Shown: piece after piece, positions 34,200-43,021 of the stretch | Layout of the letters: each line of letters opens with the position of its first letter | Numbering within the stretch: position 1 is the stretch's first letter | Assembly (NCBI RefSeq): GCF_020627745.1 | Contig: NZ_JAHDGE010000010.1 | Location: forward strand, 1 to 60,806 | Direction of reading: 5' to 3' | Length of the DNA stretch: 60,806 nucleotides | Origin: Pseudooctadecabacter sp. | Lineage (GTDB): Bacteria > Pseudomonadota > Alphaproteobacteria > Rhodobacterales > Rhodobacteraceae | The notes under the pieces: model-generated | The model's input: only the letters and a program-made list of their open reading frames with translations | What the model was told of the DNA's origin: nothing | Databases searched by the model: none | Program-made: the position numbers and the translations under genes

Positions 34200-34693
34200 A
34201 ACGCCCTGAACCTGTCCAGGTGATCAAACAACGCCGCGACGCCGCCCTGCAATCGCTGATCGAAGGCGTGCCCTACATTCAGTATATGGGCTTTCGGTTT
34301 GACCGGCGCGGGGATGAACTGACGGGGGTCATGCCTTATCAGGACAGCCTGATTGGCAACCCCATGTTGCCCGCCCTGCACGGCGGGGCCACGGCGGCCT
34401 TTCTGGAAACCACGGCGATTATCGAACTGAGCTGGGGGATGATGTGGGAACGGATGGAGGCCGGTGAGGACGTGACCGGCCTGCGCCTGCCCAAGACGAT
34501 TGATTTCACCGTGGATTACCTGCGCTCCGGCCTGCCGCGCGACGCCTATGCGCGCGCACGGATCAACCGGTCGGGCCGGCGCTATGCCAGCGTGCATGTG
34601 GAGGCGTGGCAGGACAACCGCAGCCGCCTGTTTGCCCAGGCCACGGCACATTTTCTGATGCCGCAGCCGCGCGACGGCGATGTCGATGTCTGA
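34196..34693 (+). CDS. PaaI-type hot-dog thioesterase, second of pair
   Basis: 165 residues. The motif [23 protein letters not shown] corresponds to the HGG loop of the first protein. Sequence similarity between the two is moderate, so they probably make a heteromeric enzyme or have different substrates. Overlaps the first gene by 4 nt and the following gene by 14 nt. Confidence 0.88.
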   Translation: MKRPEPVQVIKQRRDAALQSLIEGVPYIQYMGFRFDRRGDELTGVMPYQDSLIGNPMLPALHGGATAAFLETTAIIELSWGMMWERMEAGEDVTGLRLPKTIDFTVDYLRSGLPRDAYARARINRSGRRYASVHVEAWQDNRSRLFAQATAHFLMPQPRDGDVDV

Positions 34694-35201
34694 CCGGATC
34701 ACCATCCTCGCCCTGCATGATCTGGCGGAGGCCATGGGCCTGCGTGCCATCGCCGAAGGCATGGGCCACGACGTCCGCCTGCTGCGCCCGCGCGCACCCG
34801 CTGAGGTGCCGGGCATGTTGCGGCAGGCGGCAGAGGACGACGTGATGATCCTGTCGGCCCATGGCGGGCCACGCGGATTGTTCATGGGGGAGTATGGCAA
34901 GGGCGTCGATGTGTCCTTGATGGACGGGCCGTGGCTGGTGACGGCGCGCGCCTTTGACGGGCTGGCGTTCCGCGACGATGCGGTCCTCATTTCCACCGCT
35001 TGTGCGACCCGCGAAAGCGGGCTGGCCGAGGCTGTGTTCAAAACCGGCGGCCATCTGGTGGCCCCCAATGGTGACCCCCAAGGGCGCGTGATCCTGCCGT
35101 GGATCGCCGCCTGCCTGCTGTCCGCCCACAAGGGCCTGCCCGCGGCTGTGGCCGCCGCCAATGCCTTGGTCGAACCGCCCGACCGCTTCAGCTATGGCTG
35201 A
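34680..35201 (+). CDS. Small CHAT/caspase-like protein (His-Cys dyad)
   Basis: 173 residues and no clear family. ILSAHGGPRG puts a His at 61 directly followed by Gly, and VLISTACATRESGLAEAVF places Cys108 after a hydrophobic strand; GGHLVAPNGD and AAVAAANALV then follow as in CHAT domains, where the dyad pattern is AxHG ... LSACxT ... GA..VIAS.W. It is shorter than known CHAT proteases and lacks fused repeats. Overlaps the thioesterase before it and the MATE gene after it, so it is fully embedded in that operon. ATG at 34680 chosen; 34686 is possible. Protease activity is not shown. Confidence 0.7.
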   Translation: MSMSDRITILALHDLAEAMGLRAIAEGMGHDVRLLRPRAPAEVPGMLRQAAEDDVMILSAHGGPRGLFMGEYGKGVDVSLMDGPWLVTARAFDGLAFRDDAVLISTACATRESGLAEAVFKTGGHLVAPNGDPQGRVILPWIAACLLSAHKGLPAAVAAANALVEPPDRFSYG

Positions 35202-36510
35202 CGCGTCCGCGCTGACCCACCGGCGCATCCTCAACATCGCTGTACCGGTGGTGCTGGCCAATATCACGGTGCCGCTGCTGGGCCTCGTGGACACCGGCGT
35301 GGTGGGCCAGATGGGGCAGGCGGCCCCCATCGGGGCTGTGGGCATCGGTGCTGTGATCCTCACCGGGCTTTACTGGGTTTTCGGGTTTTTGCGGATGGGC
35401 ACCACGGGCTTTGCGGCCCAGGCGCTGGGGGCGGGCGACGGTTGGGAAACCTCCGCCATTTTGATCCGCGCTTTGGGCATTGCGGCCATGGGGGGCCTTG
35501 CGATCATCGCGCTGCAGGCCCCGCTCTTTGCCTTCGGGTTCTGGCTGTCACCTGCGAGTGACGAGGTCGAAACCCTCGCGCGCAGCTACATGGCCATCCG
35601 CGTCTGGTCCGCGCCGTTCCTGATTGCCACCTATGCCGTGACCGGCTGGCTGGTGGCCGCCGAACGCACGCGGGATATTCTGGTGATCCAGCTGGTGATG
35701 AACGGCATCAACATCGCGCTTGATCTGGTGTTTGTGCTGGGCTTTGGCTGGGGCGTGCAGGGGGTGGCCGCAGCCACCGTGATGGCCGAAGTCACCGGTT
35801 GCGCGCTGGGCCTTTGGTATTGCCGCGCGGGTCTGCGCGCGGACGTCTGGGCCGACCGCGCGCGCCTGCTGGACCGCGCCAAACTTACACGTTTTGCCGC
35901 CGTCAACGCCGACATCCTGATCCGGTCGCTTCTGCTGCAATCCATTTTCATGTCGTTTCTGTTCTTTGGGGCGCGGTACGGCGATACACGGCTGGCGGCG
36001 AACCACATCCTGCTGCAATTTCTGGGCTTCACCGCCCACGCCATGGACGGCTTTGCCTTCGCAGTCGAAGCGCTCGTGGGGCAGGCGCTGGGCGCGCGCA
36101 ACCGCGCCGCGTTCCGGCGCGCGGCGGTGATGGTCAGCGGCTGGGGCTTTGGCATCGGCGTGGTGCTGGCGGCGATGTTCGGTCTTTTGGGTGGGCCGAT
36201 CATCGACCTGATGACCACGGCCCCCGACGTGCGCGCCGCCGCGCGGGACTACCTGATCTTCATGGCGCTGACCCCGTTCTTGTCCGCAGCCCCCTTCATG
36301 CTGGACGGCATTTTCATCGGCGCCACCCGCACCCGCGATATGCGTAACATGATGGCCGTATCTGCTGTGATCTACTTCGCAGTGGCTCTGGCGCTCATGC
36401 CGCTCGCCGGCAACACCGGCCTGTGGATCGCCCTGCTGATCAGCTTTGCCGCACGCGGCCTCACGCTTGCAGCCAAATACCCCGCACTGGAACGCGATGT
36501 GGGAGCTTAA
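35194..36510 (+). CDS. MATE family efflux transporter
   Basis: 438 residues with 12 predicted spans in two six-helix halves (ILNIAVPVVLANITVPLLGLVDTGVVGQMG starts half one, with the TGVVG motif). Similar to DinF-type cation-coupled exporters of drugs or other metabolites. Starts at ATG 35194 within the end of the previous gene (8-nt overlap) and is the last member of the thioesterase operon. Followed by 196 nt without a gene, made of repeat modules. Confidence 0.93.
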   Translation: MADASALTHRRILNIAVPVVLANITVPLLGLVDTGVVGQMGQAAPIGAVGIGAVILTGLYWVFGFLRMGTTGFAAQALGAGDGWETSAILIRALGIAAMGGLAIIALQAPLFAFGFWLSPASDEVETLARSYMAIRVWSAPFLIATYAVTGWLVAAERTRDILVIQLVMNGINIALDLVFVLGFGWGVQGVAAATVMAEVTGCALGLWYCRAGLRADVWADRARLLDRAKLTRFAAVNADILIRSLLLQSIFMSFLFFGARYGDTRLAANHILLQFLGFTAHAMDGFAFAVEALVGQALGARNRAAFRRAAVMVSGWGFGIGVVLAAMFGLLGGPIIDLMTTAPDVRAAARDYLIFMALTPFLSAAPFMLDGIFIGATRTRDMRNMMAVSAVIYFAVALALMPLAGNTGLWIALLISFAARGLTLAAKYPALERDVGA

Positions 36511-36547
36511 GAGGCCCGCTGGGACCTTTCCAAGACGGCTTGTGGGG

Positions 36548-36640
36548 CTCCGCCCGTTCTCAGCTGAAAACCTCCCCCGGAGGTTTTCCGGGACGCTTCG
36601 AACTCTCTGGTTCTAAAATACCTCGGGGGGAGGCCGCAGG
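36548..36640 (+). repeat. Palindromic repeat element, copy 2
   Basis: CTCCGCCCGTTCTC at 36548-36561, 4 nt, then a 10-3-10 palindrome at 36566-36588 (arms GAAAACCTCC and GGAGGTTTTC around CCC), then CTTCGAACTCTCTGGTTCTA, AAATACCTCGGGGG and GGCCGCAGGCC. The flanks match copy 1 at 1185 and the tail matches the reversed copy at 46478, whereas the palindrome arms differ. A further stem ATTGGC-GCA-GCCAAT is at 36686-36700. Confidence 0.75.
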
Positions 36641-36706
36641 CCGGGGGGCAGCGCCCCCACCCCGCCGCGCAGCGGCGCGGGTCGGATTGGCGCAGCCAAT
36701 TCGATC

Positions 36707-37057
36707 CTATAAAATCGCCAACACATCCTCAGGCGGACGCCCGATCGCGGCGCGGCCATTGTGGATCAACACGGGCCTTTCAATCAAAATCGGATGGGCG
36801 GCCATGGCGGCCAGCAGCGCGTCTTCGGGTGCCGTGGCCAGCCCCATCTCTTTGAACAGCGTTTCACCGCGCCGCATCATCTCATCAGCGGTGACACCCA
36901 GCGCGTTGCGCACGGCGATAATCTCGGCCTCGGTGGGCGGGTCTTGCAGGTAGAGGCGCACCGCAGGTTGCAGGCCGCGCTCTTGCAGCAAGGCCAGCGT
37001 CTGGCGGGATTTCGTACAGCGCGGGTTGTGCCACAGGGTCATCTGCGCGGGCATCAT
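36707..37057 (-). CDS. arsC: Arsenate reductase (ArsC, glutaredoxin-linked type)
   Basis: 116 residues. [17 protein letters not shown] gives the CX3SR active-site loop (Cys14), [13 protein letters not shown] and [23 protein letters not shown] are the usual ArsC fold blocks. Reduces arsenate with glutathione/glutaredoxin. The ATG at 37057 overlaps the pyrD stop, so it is translationally coupled to pyrD; MMPAQ has two possible starts. No arsB or arsR is nearby, so it may simply be a detoxification passenger in the pyrD unit. Confidence 0.9.
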   Translation of the reverse strand: MMPAQMTLWHNPRCTKSRQTLALLQERGLQPAVRLYLQDPPTEAEIIAVRNALGVTADEMMRRGETLFKEMGLATAPEDALLAAMAAHPILIERPVLIHNGRAAIGRPPEDVLAIL

Positions 37058-38109
37058 AGCCAGTCCTCGCGGCCGGTGCCCACGGCCTCGGCCACGGAGG
37101 CGAACCCGTCGCGGGCCAGCAAGGCGTCAAGGCCTGTCGCAATCTCGGCCGCCAATGAAATCCCGCCATAAACCAGCGCGGTATAAAGCTGCACGGCAGA
37201 GGCCCCCGCGCGGATTTTGGCATAGGCCTGCTCCGCCGATCCTACGCCACCGACCCCGATAATGGGCAGGTCCGTAAGGCTGGACAGCAAAGCCACCACG
37301 CGGGTGGATTTCTCAAACAAAGGCTGGCCCGATAGACCGCCGGTCTGGCCTTTGTGCGTGCTGCGCACCCCGTCGCGGTCCAGCGTGGTGTTTGTGGCGA
37401 TGATGCCCGCAAGGGCGGGGAAATCGGCCAGCACATCCAGTATATCGCGGATTTCATCCTCGCTCAGATCCGGTGCGATTTTCAGGAAGACGGGTCCTGC
37501 AAAACTGGCGTCATGGCTGGCGTGGATGACTTGGGTCAACAGCGCATGGAGCGCGTCGCGGCCTTGCAGATCACGCAGGCTTTCGGTGTTGGGGGATGAG
37601 ATGTTGATCGTGGCGAAATCCACATGCGCCCCGCAGCGCGCAAGGACCTTGCCGAAATCCGCCGCGCGGTCGGGGCTGGTTTTATTGGCCCCAAGGTTCA
37701 GGCCCACGACGTGTCCCGCCGGACGCCGCGCGAGCCGCTTCGCAATCACATCCATCCCCTGGTTGTTGAACCCGAACCGGTTGATCGCGGCGCGGTCTTC
37801 GGTCAGCCGGTACAGACGTGGGCGGGGGTTGCCGATCTGCGGCAGGGGGGTCGCGGCACCAACCTCAAGAAAGCCGAAACCGCAGCGCGCCAGAGGGGCC
37901 AGCGCCTGTGCGTTCTTGTCGAAGCCTGCGGCAAGGCCCACGGGATTGGGCAGATCAAGGCCCGCCACCTGCGTGCGCAACCGGTCAGAAGTGACCGGCC
38001 CGCCCTTGGGCCCCAGCCCAGCGTTGAGCGCTTTCAGCGCCAGACCATGGGCGGTTTCGGGATCAAAGCGGCGCAGGGCCCGCAGGCCGATCTGTTCGAT
38101 CAGGCTCAT
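37054..38109 (-). CDS. pyrD: Dihydroorotate dehydrogenase (quinone), class 2
   Basis: 351 residues. Oxidises dihydroorotate to orotate, fourth step of pyrimidine synthesis, passing electrons to quinone at the inner membrane. NINISSPNT ([21 protein letters not shown], catalytic Ser), [13 protein letters not shown] and [32 protein letters not shown] (FMN-phosphate loop) are intact; the N-terminal helix pair needed for membrane contact is present. Coupled by 4-nt overlaps to the DUF952 gene upstream and arsC downstream. Confidence 0.96.
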   Translation of the reverse strand: MSLIEQIGLRALRRFDPETAHGLALKALNAGLGPKGGPVTSDRLRTQVAGLDLPNPVGLAAGFDKNAQALAPLARCGFGFLEVGAATPLPQIGNPRPRLYRLTEDRAAINRFGFNNQGMDVIAKRLARRPAGHVVGLNLGANKTSPDRAADFGKVLARCGAHVDFATINISSPNTESLRDLQGRDALHALLTQVIHASHDASFAGPVFLKIAPDLSEDEIRDILDVLADFPALAGIIATNTTLDRDGVRSTHKGQTGGLSGQPLFEKSTRVVALLSSLTDLPIIGVGGVGSAEQAYAKIRAGASAVQLYTALVYGGISLAAEIATGLDALLARDGFASVAEAVGTGREDWL

Positions 38110-38441
38110 GTCAGGTCCAATACGTGCTGGCCACCCACCAAGGGCATGGGGCGCACCCAGACAATTTCGGATCGCAACAGCGGGCGGTTGTAGATGTGGG
38201 GGAATTTCGCGCCGCCACGTGACACTTCCCAGACCAGATCGTCACCAAAGGTGTCGGCATCCAGTGCCGCCAGCATCAGCCCTTCGACACCTGCGAAATG
38301 TTTATCCGCCGTTTCCTGCGCCTGTTGCGCGGTGGAGGTGTGGATGTAGCCATCGGCCAGATCAATCGGCGCGCCTGCGAAGGTGCCGGTTGCATCAAGG
38401 CCGGCCCATTGGTCGGCGGTCAGGATTTTGTAGATCAACAT
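38106..38441 (-). CDS. DUF952 family protein
   Basis: 111 residues, standard size. [36 protein letters not shown] (read in two parts) is the DUF952 signature with the conserved HxS-type IHTS motif. These proteins resemble glutathione-S-transferase-like or RNA 2'-phosphotransferase-related folds; function unproven. ATG at 38441; the longer ORF adds residues not in the family. Heads the DUF952-pyrD-arsC unit. Confidence 0.9.
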   Translation of the reverse strand: MLIYKILTADQWAGLDATGTFAGAPIDLADGYIHTSTAQQAQETADKHFAGVEGLMLAALDADTFGDDLVWEVSRGGAKFPHIYNRPLLRSEIVWVRPMPLVGGQHVLDLT

Positions 38442-38610
38442 GGGGGACGTTTTCCATCCCGCGTGTGCCGCGTCAAGCGCGGGGGTGCCCAAACCTTGGG
38501 CGATCCTGCGCTTGTGCAGGCGACGTTACGAAACCTTCACGGGGTTGTCTTTGACTCTGCGCACAACTTACGCGCAAGCTGGGGGCAGAACACAACCAAT
38601 GGGGATACCA

Positions 38611-40173
38611 ATGCGCACCAGATTGCTTACAACCACAGCCGCCTTCACGATGATCGGCGGGATGGCTGCGGCGGATTACACGCTGCACATCATTCACATC
38701 AATGACCTGCACAGCCGGATCGAACCGATCAGCCGTTTTGACGGCACCTGCGGAGCCGAAGACAACGCGGCGGGTGAATGCTTTGGCGGGGTGGCACGGG
38801 TCAAGACCATGATCGACCAGCTGCGTGAAGACCTGGCCGGTGAAAACGTGATCGTGCTGGACGCGGGCGACCAGTATCAGGGCAGCCTGATGTATACGAC
38901 CTACAAGGGTGACGTGGAAATCGAGATGATGAACGCCATCGGCTTTGATGCCATGGCTGTGGGCAATCACGAATTTGATGACGGCGACGAAGGGCTCGCG
39001 AAGCTGGCCGACGGGGTCGATTTCCCTGTCATTTCCGGCAACATCGACGTGAGCCAGTCCAACCTGCTGGCGGGCAAAGTGGCCAACCATGTGGTTCTTG
39101 AGGTGGGTGGTGAAAAGATCGCCATCGTCTCCGCGCTGGCGTCCGACACAGCCGAGACGTCGTCCCCGTCCGACGCGGTGATCTTCACCAACGAGATCGA
39201 GAGCCTGCAGGCCGACGTGGCCGCATTGGAGGCCGAGGGCGTGACCAAGATCATCGCGCTCAACCACGTGGGTGTGAACCGCGATATGGCGATTGCCGAA
39301 GCGGTCGACGGGTTGGACGCGGTTGTGGGCGGGCATTCGCACACGCTGTTTTCCAACACCGAAGAGGGCGCGATGGCGTACCCCACAATGGTTGGCGACA
39401 CCCCCGTGGTGCAGGCCTATGCCTATTCCAAATACGTGGGCCATCTGACGTTGGAATTCGACGACGCGGGCAATGTGACCTCTGCCACCGGTGATACGAT
39501 CCTGCTGGATGCTTCTGTGGCGGAAGACGAGGCCATCGTGGCGCGCGTGTCCGAGCTGGCCGGTCCGATCGAGGAGATGAAAACGCAAGTCGTGTCCGAG
39601 TCCACCGAGGTCATCGAAGGCGCACGTGAGGTCTGCCGCGCGATGGAATGCGCCATGGGCAACCTTGTGGCCGATGCCATGCTGGACCGTCTGGCCGATC
39701 AGGGCGTTGTCGCCGCGATCCAGAACGGGGGCGGTCTGCGGGCGTCCATTGATGCCGGCGAAATCACCATGGGTGAGGTCCTGACGGTGCTGCCGTTCCA
39801 GAACACGTTGGCCACGTTTGATGCCACGGGTGCGGATATTCTGGCGGCTCTGGAAAACGGGGTCGGTCAGGTTGAAGACGGCGCAGGCCGTTTCCCGCAG
39901 GTGGCGGGCATGACCTTCGCTGTGGATCTGTCCATGGAGCCGGGCAGCCGCGTGTCTGACGTGACCATCGCCGGTGCGCCTTTGGATGAGGGGGCCACGT
40001 ATCTGCTGGCCACCAACAATTACATGCGCAACGGCGGTGACGGTTATTCCATGTTCGAAGATGCGGCCAACGCCTATGATTTCGGCCCCGGTCTGGAACA
40101 GGTTGTCGCTGATTATCTGGCGGAGAACGGCCCCTACACGCCTTACACAGACGGGCGTATCGAAATGAAATAA
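38611..40173 (+). CDS. 5'-nucleotidase / 2',3'-cyclic nucleotide phosphodiesterase, periplasmic
   Basis: 520 residues. A signal peptide (MRTRLLTTTAAFTMIGGMAAA) is followed by the calcineurin-like metal domain: IIHINDLHSR, LDAGDQYQGS, GNHEFDDG, LNHVGV and GGHSHTL supply all the metal ligands; residues about 320-520 are the 5'-nucleotidase C-terminal substrate domain (NLVADAML; QNGGGLRASIDAG; NNYMRNGGDGYSMF). Frees phosphate and nucleoside from external nucleotides. ATG at 38611 has GGGGAT upstream; 38599 is an alternative. Complements the salvage operon. Confidence 0.93.
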   Translation: MRTRLLTTTAAFTMIGGMAAADYTLHIIHINDLHSRIEPISRFDGTCGAEDNAAGECFGGVARVKTMIDQLREDLAGENVIVLDAGDQYQGSLMYTTYKGDVEIEMMNAIGFDAMAVGNHEFDDGDEGLAKLADGVDFPVISGNIDVSQSNLLAGKVANHVVLEVGGEKIAIVSALASDTAETSSPSDAVIFTNEIESLQADVAALEAEGVTKIIALNHVGVNRDMAIAEAVDGLDAVVGGHSHTLFSNTEEGAMAYPTMVGDTPVVQAYAYSKYVGHLTLEFDDAGNVTSATGDTILLDASVAEDEAIVARVSELAGPIEEMKTQVVSESTEVIEGAREVCRAMECAMGNLVADAMLDRLADQGVVAAIQNGGGLRASIDAGEITMGEVLTVLPFQNTLATFDATGADILAALENGVGQVEDGAGRFPQVAGMTFAVDLSMEPGSRVSDVTIAGAPLDEGATYLLATNNYMRNGGDGYSMFEDAANAYDFGPGLEQVVADYLAENGPYTPYTDGRIEMK

Positions 40174-40196
40174 GCGCGTTTTTCATGCGCGTTTGG

Positions 40197-40228
40197 CCCC
40201 GTCGCGGTTTACCAGCGGCGGGGTTTTT
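40197..40228 (+). terminator. Terminator of the 5'-nucleotidase gene
   Basis: Stem CCCCGTCGC / GCGGCGGGG with a 9-nt loop followed by TTTTT, 24 nt after the stop. Confidence 0.85.
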
Positions 40229-40248
40229 CGTTTTGGGGAGTGGGATTT

Positions 40249-40270
40249 GAGTTTTTTTGGCCAGATGAAG
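40249..40270 (+). repeat. GAGTTT...GGCCAGATGAAG repeat, third copy
   Basis: GAGTTTTTTT followed by GGCCAGATGAAG, a shorter relative of the inverted repeats at 29771 and 30377, placed just left of TTAAGGTTAA cluster B as copy 1 lies just left of cluster A. Confidence 0.65.
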
Positions 40271-40304
40271 GGGGGACGGTGTGCTGTCCTTTCGACGGAG
40301 CGCG

Positions 40305-40369
40305 TTAAGGTTAATGGGTCGGTGGGGGTCTCGCTGTGTATTAAGGTTAATGGGCTGCGTTAAGGTTAA
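40305..40369 (+). repeat. Cluster B of TTAAGGTTAA decamers
   Basis: Exact copies at 40305, 40341 and 40360, each extended to TTAAGGTTAATGGG, plus GTTAAGGGG at about 40379. All share the orientation of cluster A. They lie in the 527-nt gap 40174-40700, which also holds the terminator and third repeat copy; from 40390 to 40700 I see only low-complexity GC-rich DNA. Confidence 0.75.
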
Positions 40370-40700
40370 TGGGTGATGTTAAGGGGCATCGGTTTTGTGG
40401 TGGTCCGGCCAAGGCTCGGACGGACGGCGGGGTAGGGCCGCGGTGACGTTTCGGCCACCGGGGTCAGCTTGCAAATGGACCCGCCCCTGCACCCGATCTG
40501 CGCGCCCTTTGCAAAGGATGCGCGTGGGTGGTCTGAGGGGCCGGCAGTCCCGAAATATCCATGGCGCGGGGGTGTCAGGCCCACGGGTTAACCACAGATG
40601 AAGATGCGGCGTCGGGGTTAGCGCCGGGTAAATGCGGCGCGCGATGGGTGTTGCATGGTGGGTGTTGCGTGGTGGGCGGTGTGGCCCTATTTTGCGCCCC

Positions 40701-41009
40701 ATGGCACATCCTTTGGAAGATCTGATCGACGCGCGCATTCGGGCAGCCCAGCAGGACGGCGCGTTTGATGATTTACCGGGTCAAGGCGCGCCCTTGCCGC
40801 CCGAAGACGACCCCGAGAACGCCTTGATCAACCGTTTGATGCGCGAGAACGGCGCCGTGCCCGAATTCGTGTCCCTGTCACGCACGTTGGAACAGCTGCG
40901 CGCGGAACTGGCCGAAACAGGCGACCGCACGCGGCGGTCCGAGATCCTTAAAGAGATGTCGATGATGGATGCGCGGATTGATCTGGCCCGAAAGGCCTAC
41001 CGCCGATAG
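40701..41009 (+). CDS. DUF1992 (DnaJC28-like conserved region) protein
   Basis: 102 residues. Begins MAHPLEDLIDARIRAAQQDGAFDDLPGQGAPLP (read in parts), the DUF1992/DnaJ-homologue-subfamily-C-28 conserved block, with LPPEDDPENALINRLMRENG following. Small, soluble, helical; role not known. ATG at 40701, the longer ORF is in repeat-like DNA. Ten nt ahead of the methyltransferase gene. Confidence 0.9.
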   Translation: MAHPLEDLIDARIRAAQQDGAFDDLPGQGAPLPPEDDPENALINRLMRENGAVPEFVSLSRTLEQLRAELAETGDRTRRSEILKEMSMMDARIDLARKAYRR

Positions 41010-41018
41010 GCTGGCCCC

Positions 41019-42209
41019 ATGTCTGACGTCCAAGCCCAGTATGAGGCCTTCCCCTATCCCGAACGCGACCCCGCAGATGAGGCCAGGCGGCTGATCACCG
41101 GATCGCCGTCGGACCCCCGTGAGATGGATCATTTCCTATGGGGCGGTCAGCGGGATTGGTCGCGGCCCTTGCGCGTTTTGTGTGCGGGCGGGGGTACGGG
41201 GGATGGGTTGATCCAGCTGGCGCAGGTGATGACCTCTGCCAAACGACCGTATGAGATTGTGTATCTGGATATGTCGCAGGCGGCGCGCCGTGTGGCCGAG
41301 GCGCGGGCGGCGGCGCGGGGGTTAACGGGGATCACCTTTGTGACAGGGTCGCTGTTGGATGCGGCAGAGCATGGGGTGTTTGATTACATCGATTGTTGCG
41401 GGGTGCTGCACCATCTGCCGGACCCTGCGGCGGGGTTTGCGGCGTTGCGTGCCGCGCTGGCCCCCGGTGGGGGGCTTGGGTTCATGGTTTATGCGCCTTA
41501 CGGGCGGGCGGGGGTGTATCCGCTGCAGGAGGCCTTTGGCGCACTGTTTGCGGGGATGGACCCCGCCGCGCGGCTGACGGCGGCGCGGGCGGTTTACGAC
41601 AAACTGCCCGAGGGGCATGTGTTCAAGCGCAACCCCCATGTGGTCGATCATGAGGTGTCGGATGCGGGGTTTTATGACCTGTTGTTGCATTCGCAAGACC
41701 GCGCCTTTGATGTGGCGTCCCTGTTGGATGTCATGGGGCAGACCGGTTGGGATTTGGCAGGGTTTTGCAAACCGGCGGCCTATGATCCCGCGCGGTTTGG
41801 GGCGGTGCCTGACGGGATGGACGGGCCTGCGCGCTGGGCGGTGGCAGAAAAGCTGAGCGGGTCCATGAAGGTGCATGTGGGCTATGCCCGTGCGGCAGGC
41901 GGGGCGGTGCCAAAGGGCGGTATGGACCGCATCCCGCATTTGCACGGGCTGCCTGCAGCACCACTGGTCAAGGCGGTTCAGGCGGGAAAGGCCCTGCCCA
42001 TCAAACACGGGGGCGAGACGGTGCGCGTGACGCTGCCCAAGGGGGCGGCACCGGTGTTGGCGGGGGTCAACGGGCGGCGATCCTTGGCGCAACTGGCGAA
42101 AGGCGCGGGGCTGGACCCCATTGCCTTCCATACGGTCTGGGGACCGGTGGAGGCGGCGCTGTGCGGCTGGGGGCTGATGCTTTATTCCAACCTGTTGAAG
42201 GGGCGCTAG
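41019..42209 (+). CDS. Class I SAM-dependent methyltransferase
   Basis: 396 residues. YEAFPYPERDP at the N-terminus is typical of this subgroup; LRVLCAGGGTGDGLIQLAQ is the SAM-binding motif I, and DYIDCCGVLHHLPDP motif III-like. Residues about 230-396 are an extra C-terminal domain of unknown use. Two genes upstream and YedK downstream are on the same strand with gaps of 9 and 2 nt, implying co-transcription. Substrate unknown. Confidence 0.88.
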   Translation: MSDVQAQYEAFPYPERDPADEARRLITGSPSDPREMDHFLWGGQRDWSRPLRVLCAGGGTGDGLIQLAQVMTSAKRPYEIVYLDMSQAARRVAEARAAARGLTGITFVTGSLLDAAEHGVFDYIDCCGVLHHLPDPAAGFAALRAALAPGGGLGFMVYAPYGRAGVYPLQEAFGALFAGMDPAARLTAARAVYDKLPEGHVFKRNPHVVDHEVSDAGFYDLLLHSQDRAFDVASLLDVMGQTGWDLAGFCKPAAYDPARFGAVPDGMDGPARWAVAEKLSGSMKVHVGYARAAGGAVPKGGMDRIPHLHGLPAAPLVKAVQAGKALPIKHGGETVRVTLPKGAAPVLAGVNGRRSLAQLAKGAGLDPIAFHTVWGPVEAALCGWGLMLYSNLLKGR

Positions 42210-42211
42210 GG

Positions 42212-42874
42212 ATGTGCGGACGTATGGCCATCACCTTGCCCCATGACGCCATGGCGCAGGTCTTTGCAGCCGCGCCCGACAATGATCTGCCCGAGGTGCC
42301 CAATTACAACGTCTGCCCCACGGTGCAGGTGGCGGCCATCACGGCGGAGGGCGGCGGGCGGCGCTACAGGTCGGTGCGTTGGGGCTTTGTGCCCCATTGG
42401 TACAAAAAGCCGAACGGCGGGCCGCTTTTGATCAACGCGCGGGCCGAGACCATCGCGGAAAAGCCCGCGTTCAAAGCGGCCTGCCGTGAGAGGCGTTGCA
42501 TCATCCCCGCGGCCGGTTTTTACGAATGGACCCGGTTGGAGGACGGCACCAAACTGCCGTGGTACATCCAGCGCAGCGATGGCGCGCCCATGGCCTTTGC
42601 CGCGATCTGGCAGGACTGGGGTGATCTGGGGGCTACGGCGGCCATCGTCACCACGGCTGCCAATGCCGCAATGGCCGAAATTCACCACCGCATTCCGGTC
42701 ATACTGGAACCGTCAGACTGGGGCCTGTGGCTGGGGGAGGAAGGCAAGGGGGCGGCTACGTTGATGCAGGCCACGGGGGAGGACACGTTGCAGTTCAGAC
42801 GTGTGGACAGGGCCGTCAATTCCAACCGCGCTTCGGGGCCGGAGCTGATCGAACCGATAGATGACGGGGGCTGA
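42212..42874 (+). CDS. SOS response-associated peptidase (YedK/HMCES family)
   Basis: 220 residues. MCGRMAITLP exposes Cys2, which forms the thiazolidine cross-link with abasic sites in single-stranded DNA after removal of Met1. INARAETIAEKPAFK and CIIPAAGFYEWTR (catalytic Glu) and HHRIPVILEP (His) complete the SRAP active site. Protects stalled forks from abasic-site cleavage. ATG at 42212 starts 2 nt after the methyltransferase stop. Confidence 0.94.
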   Translation: MCGRMAITLPHDAMAQVFAAAPDNDLPEVPNYNVCPTVQVAAITAEGGGRRYRSVRWGFVPHWYKKPNGGPLLINARAETIAEKPAFKAACRERRCIIPAAGFYEWTRLEDGTKLPWYIQRSDGAPMAFAAIWQDWGDLGATAAIVTTAANAAMAEIHHRIPVILEPSDWGLWLGEEGKGAATLMQATGEDTLQFRRVDRAVNSNRASGPELIEPIDDGG

Positions 42875-42887
42875 CGGCGCGTTTGGT

Positions 42888-42920
42888 CCCAAAAACCTGT
42901 CGGATGTGCGCGTTTTTGGG
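42888..42920 (+). terminator. Possible hairpin terminator after the YedK gene
   Basis: CCCAAAAAC / GTTTTTGGG arms with a 15-nt loop, 14 nt after the stop. The large loop makes this tentative. Confidence 0.35.
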
Positions 42921-43021
42921 TCGGAATGATGCAAAATCAGGCCAAAACCGACAGAATCCTTGTCACATGACGACATTCACAGGATGTTAATCCTAGGGAA
43001 TAACAAAACCAGGGAATACAC

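Noticed and set aside
42888-42920. LexA-type box near the YedK gene
   Set aside because: No GAAC-N7-GAAC or GTTC-N7-GTTC pair found upstream of 42212; the gene is probably transcribed with the methyltransferase.
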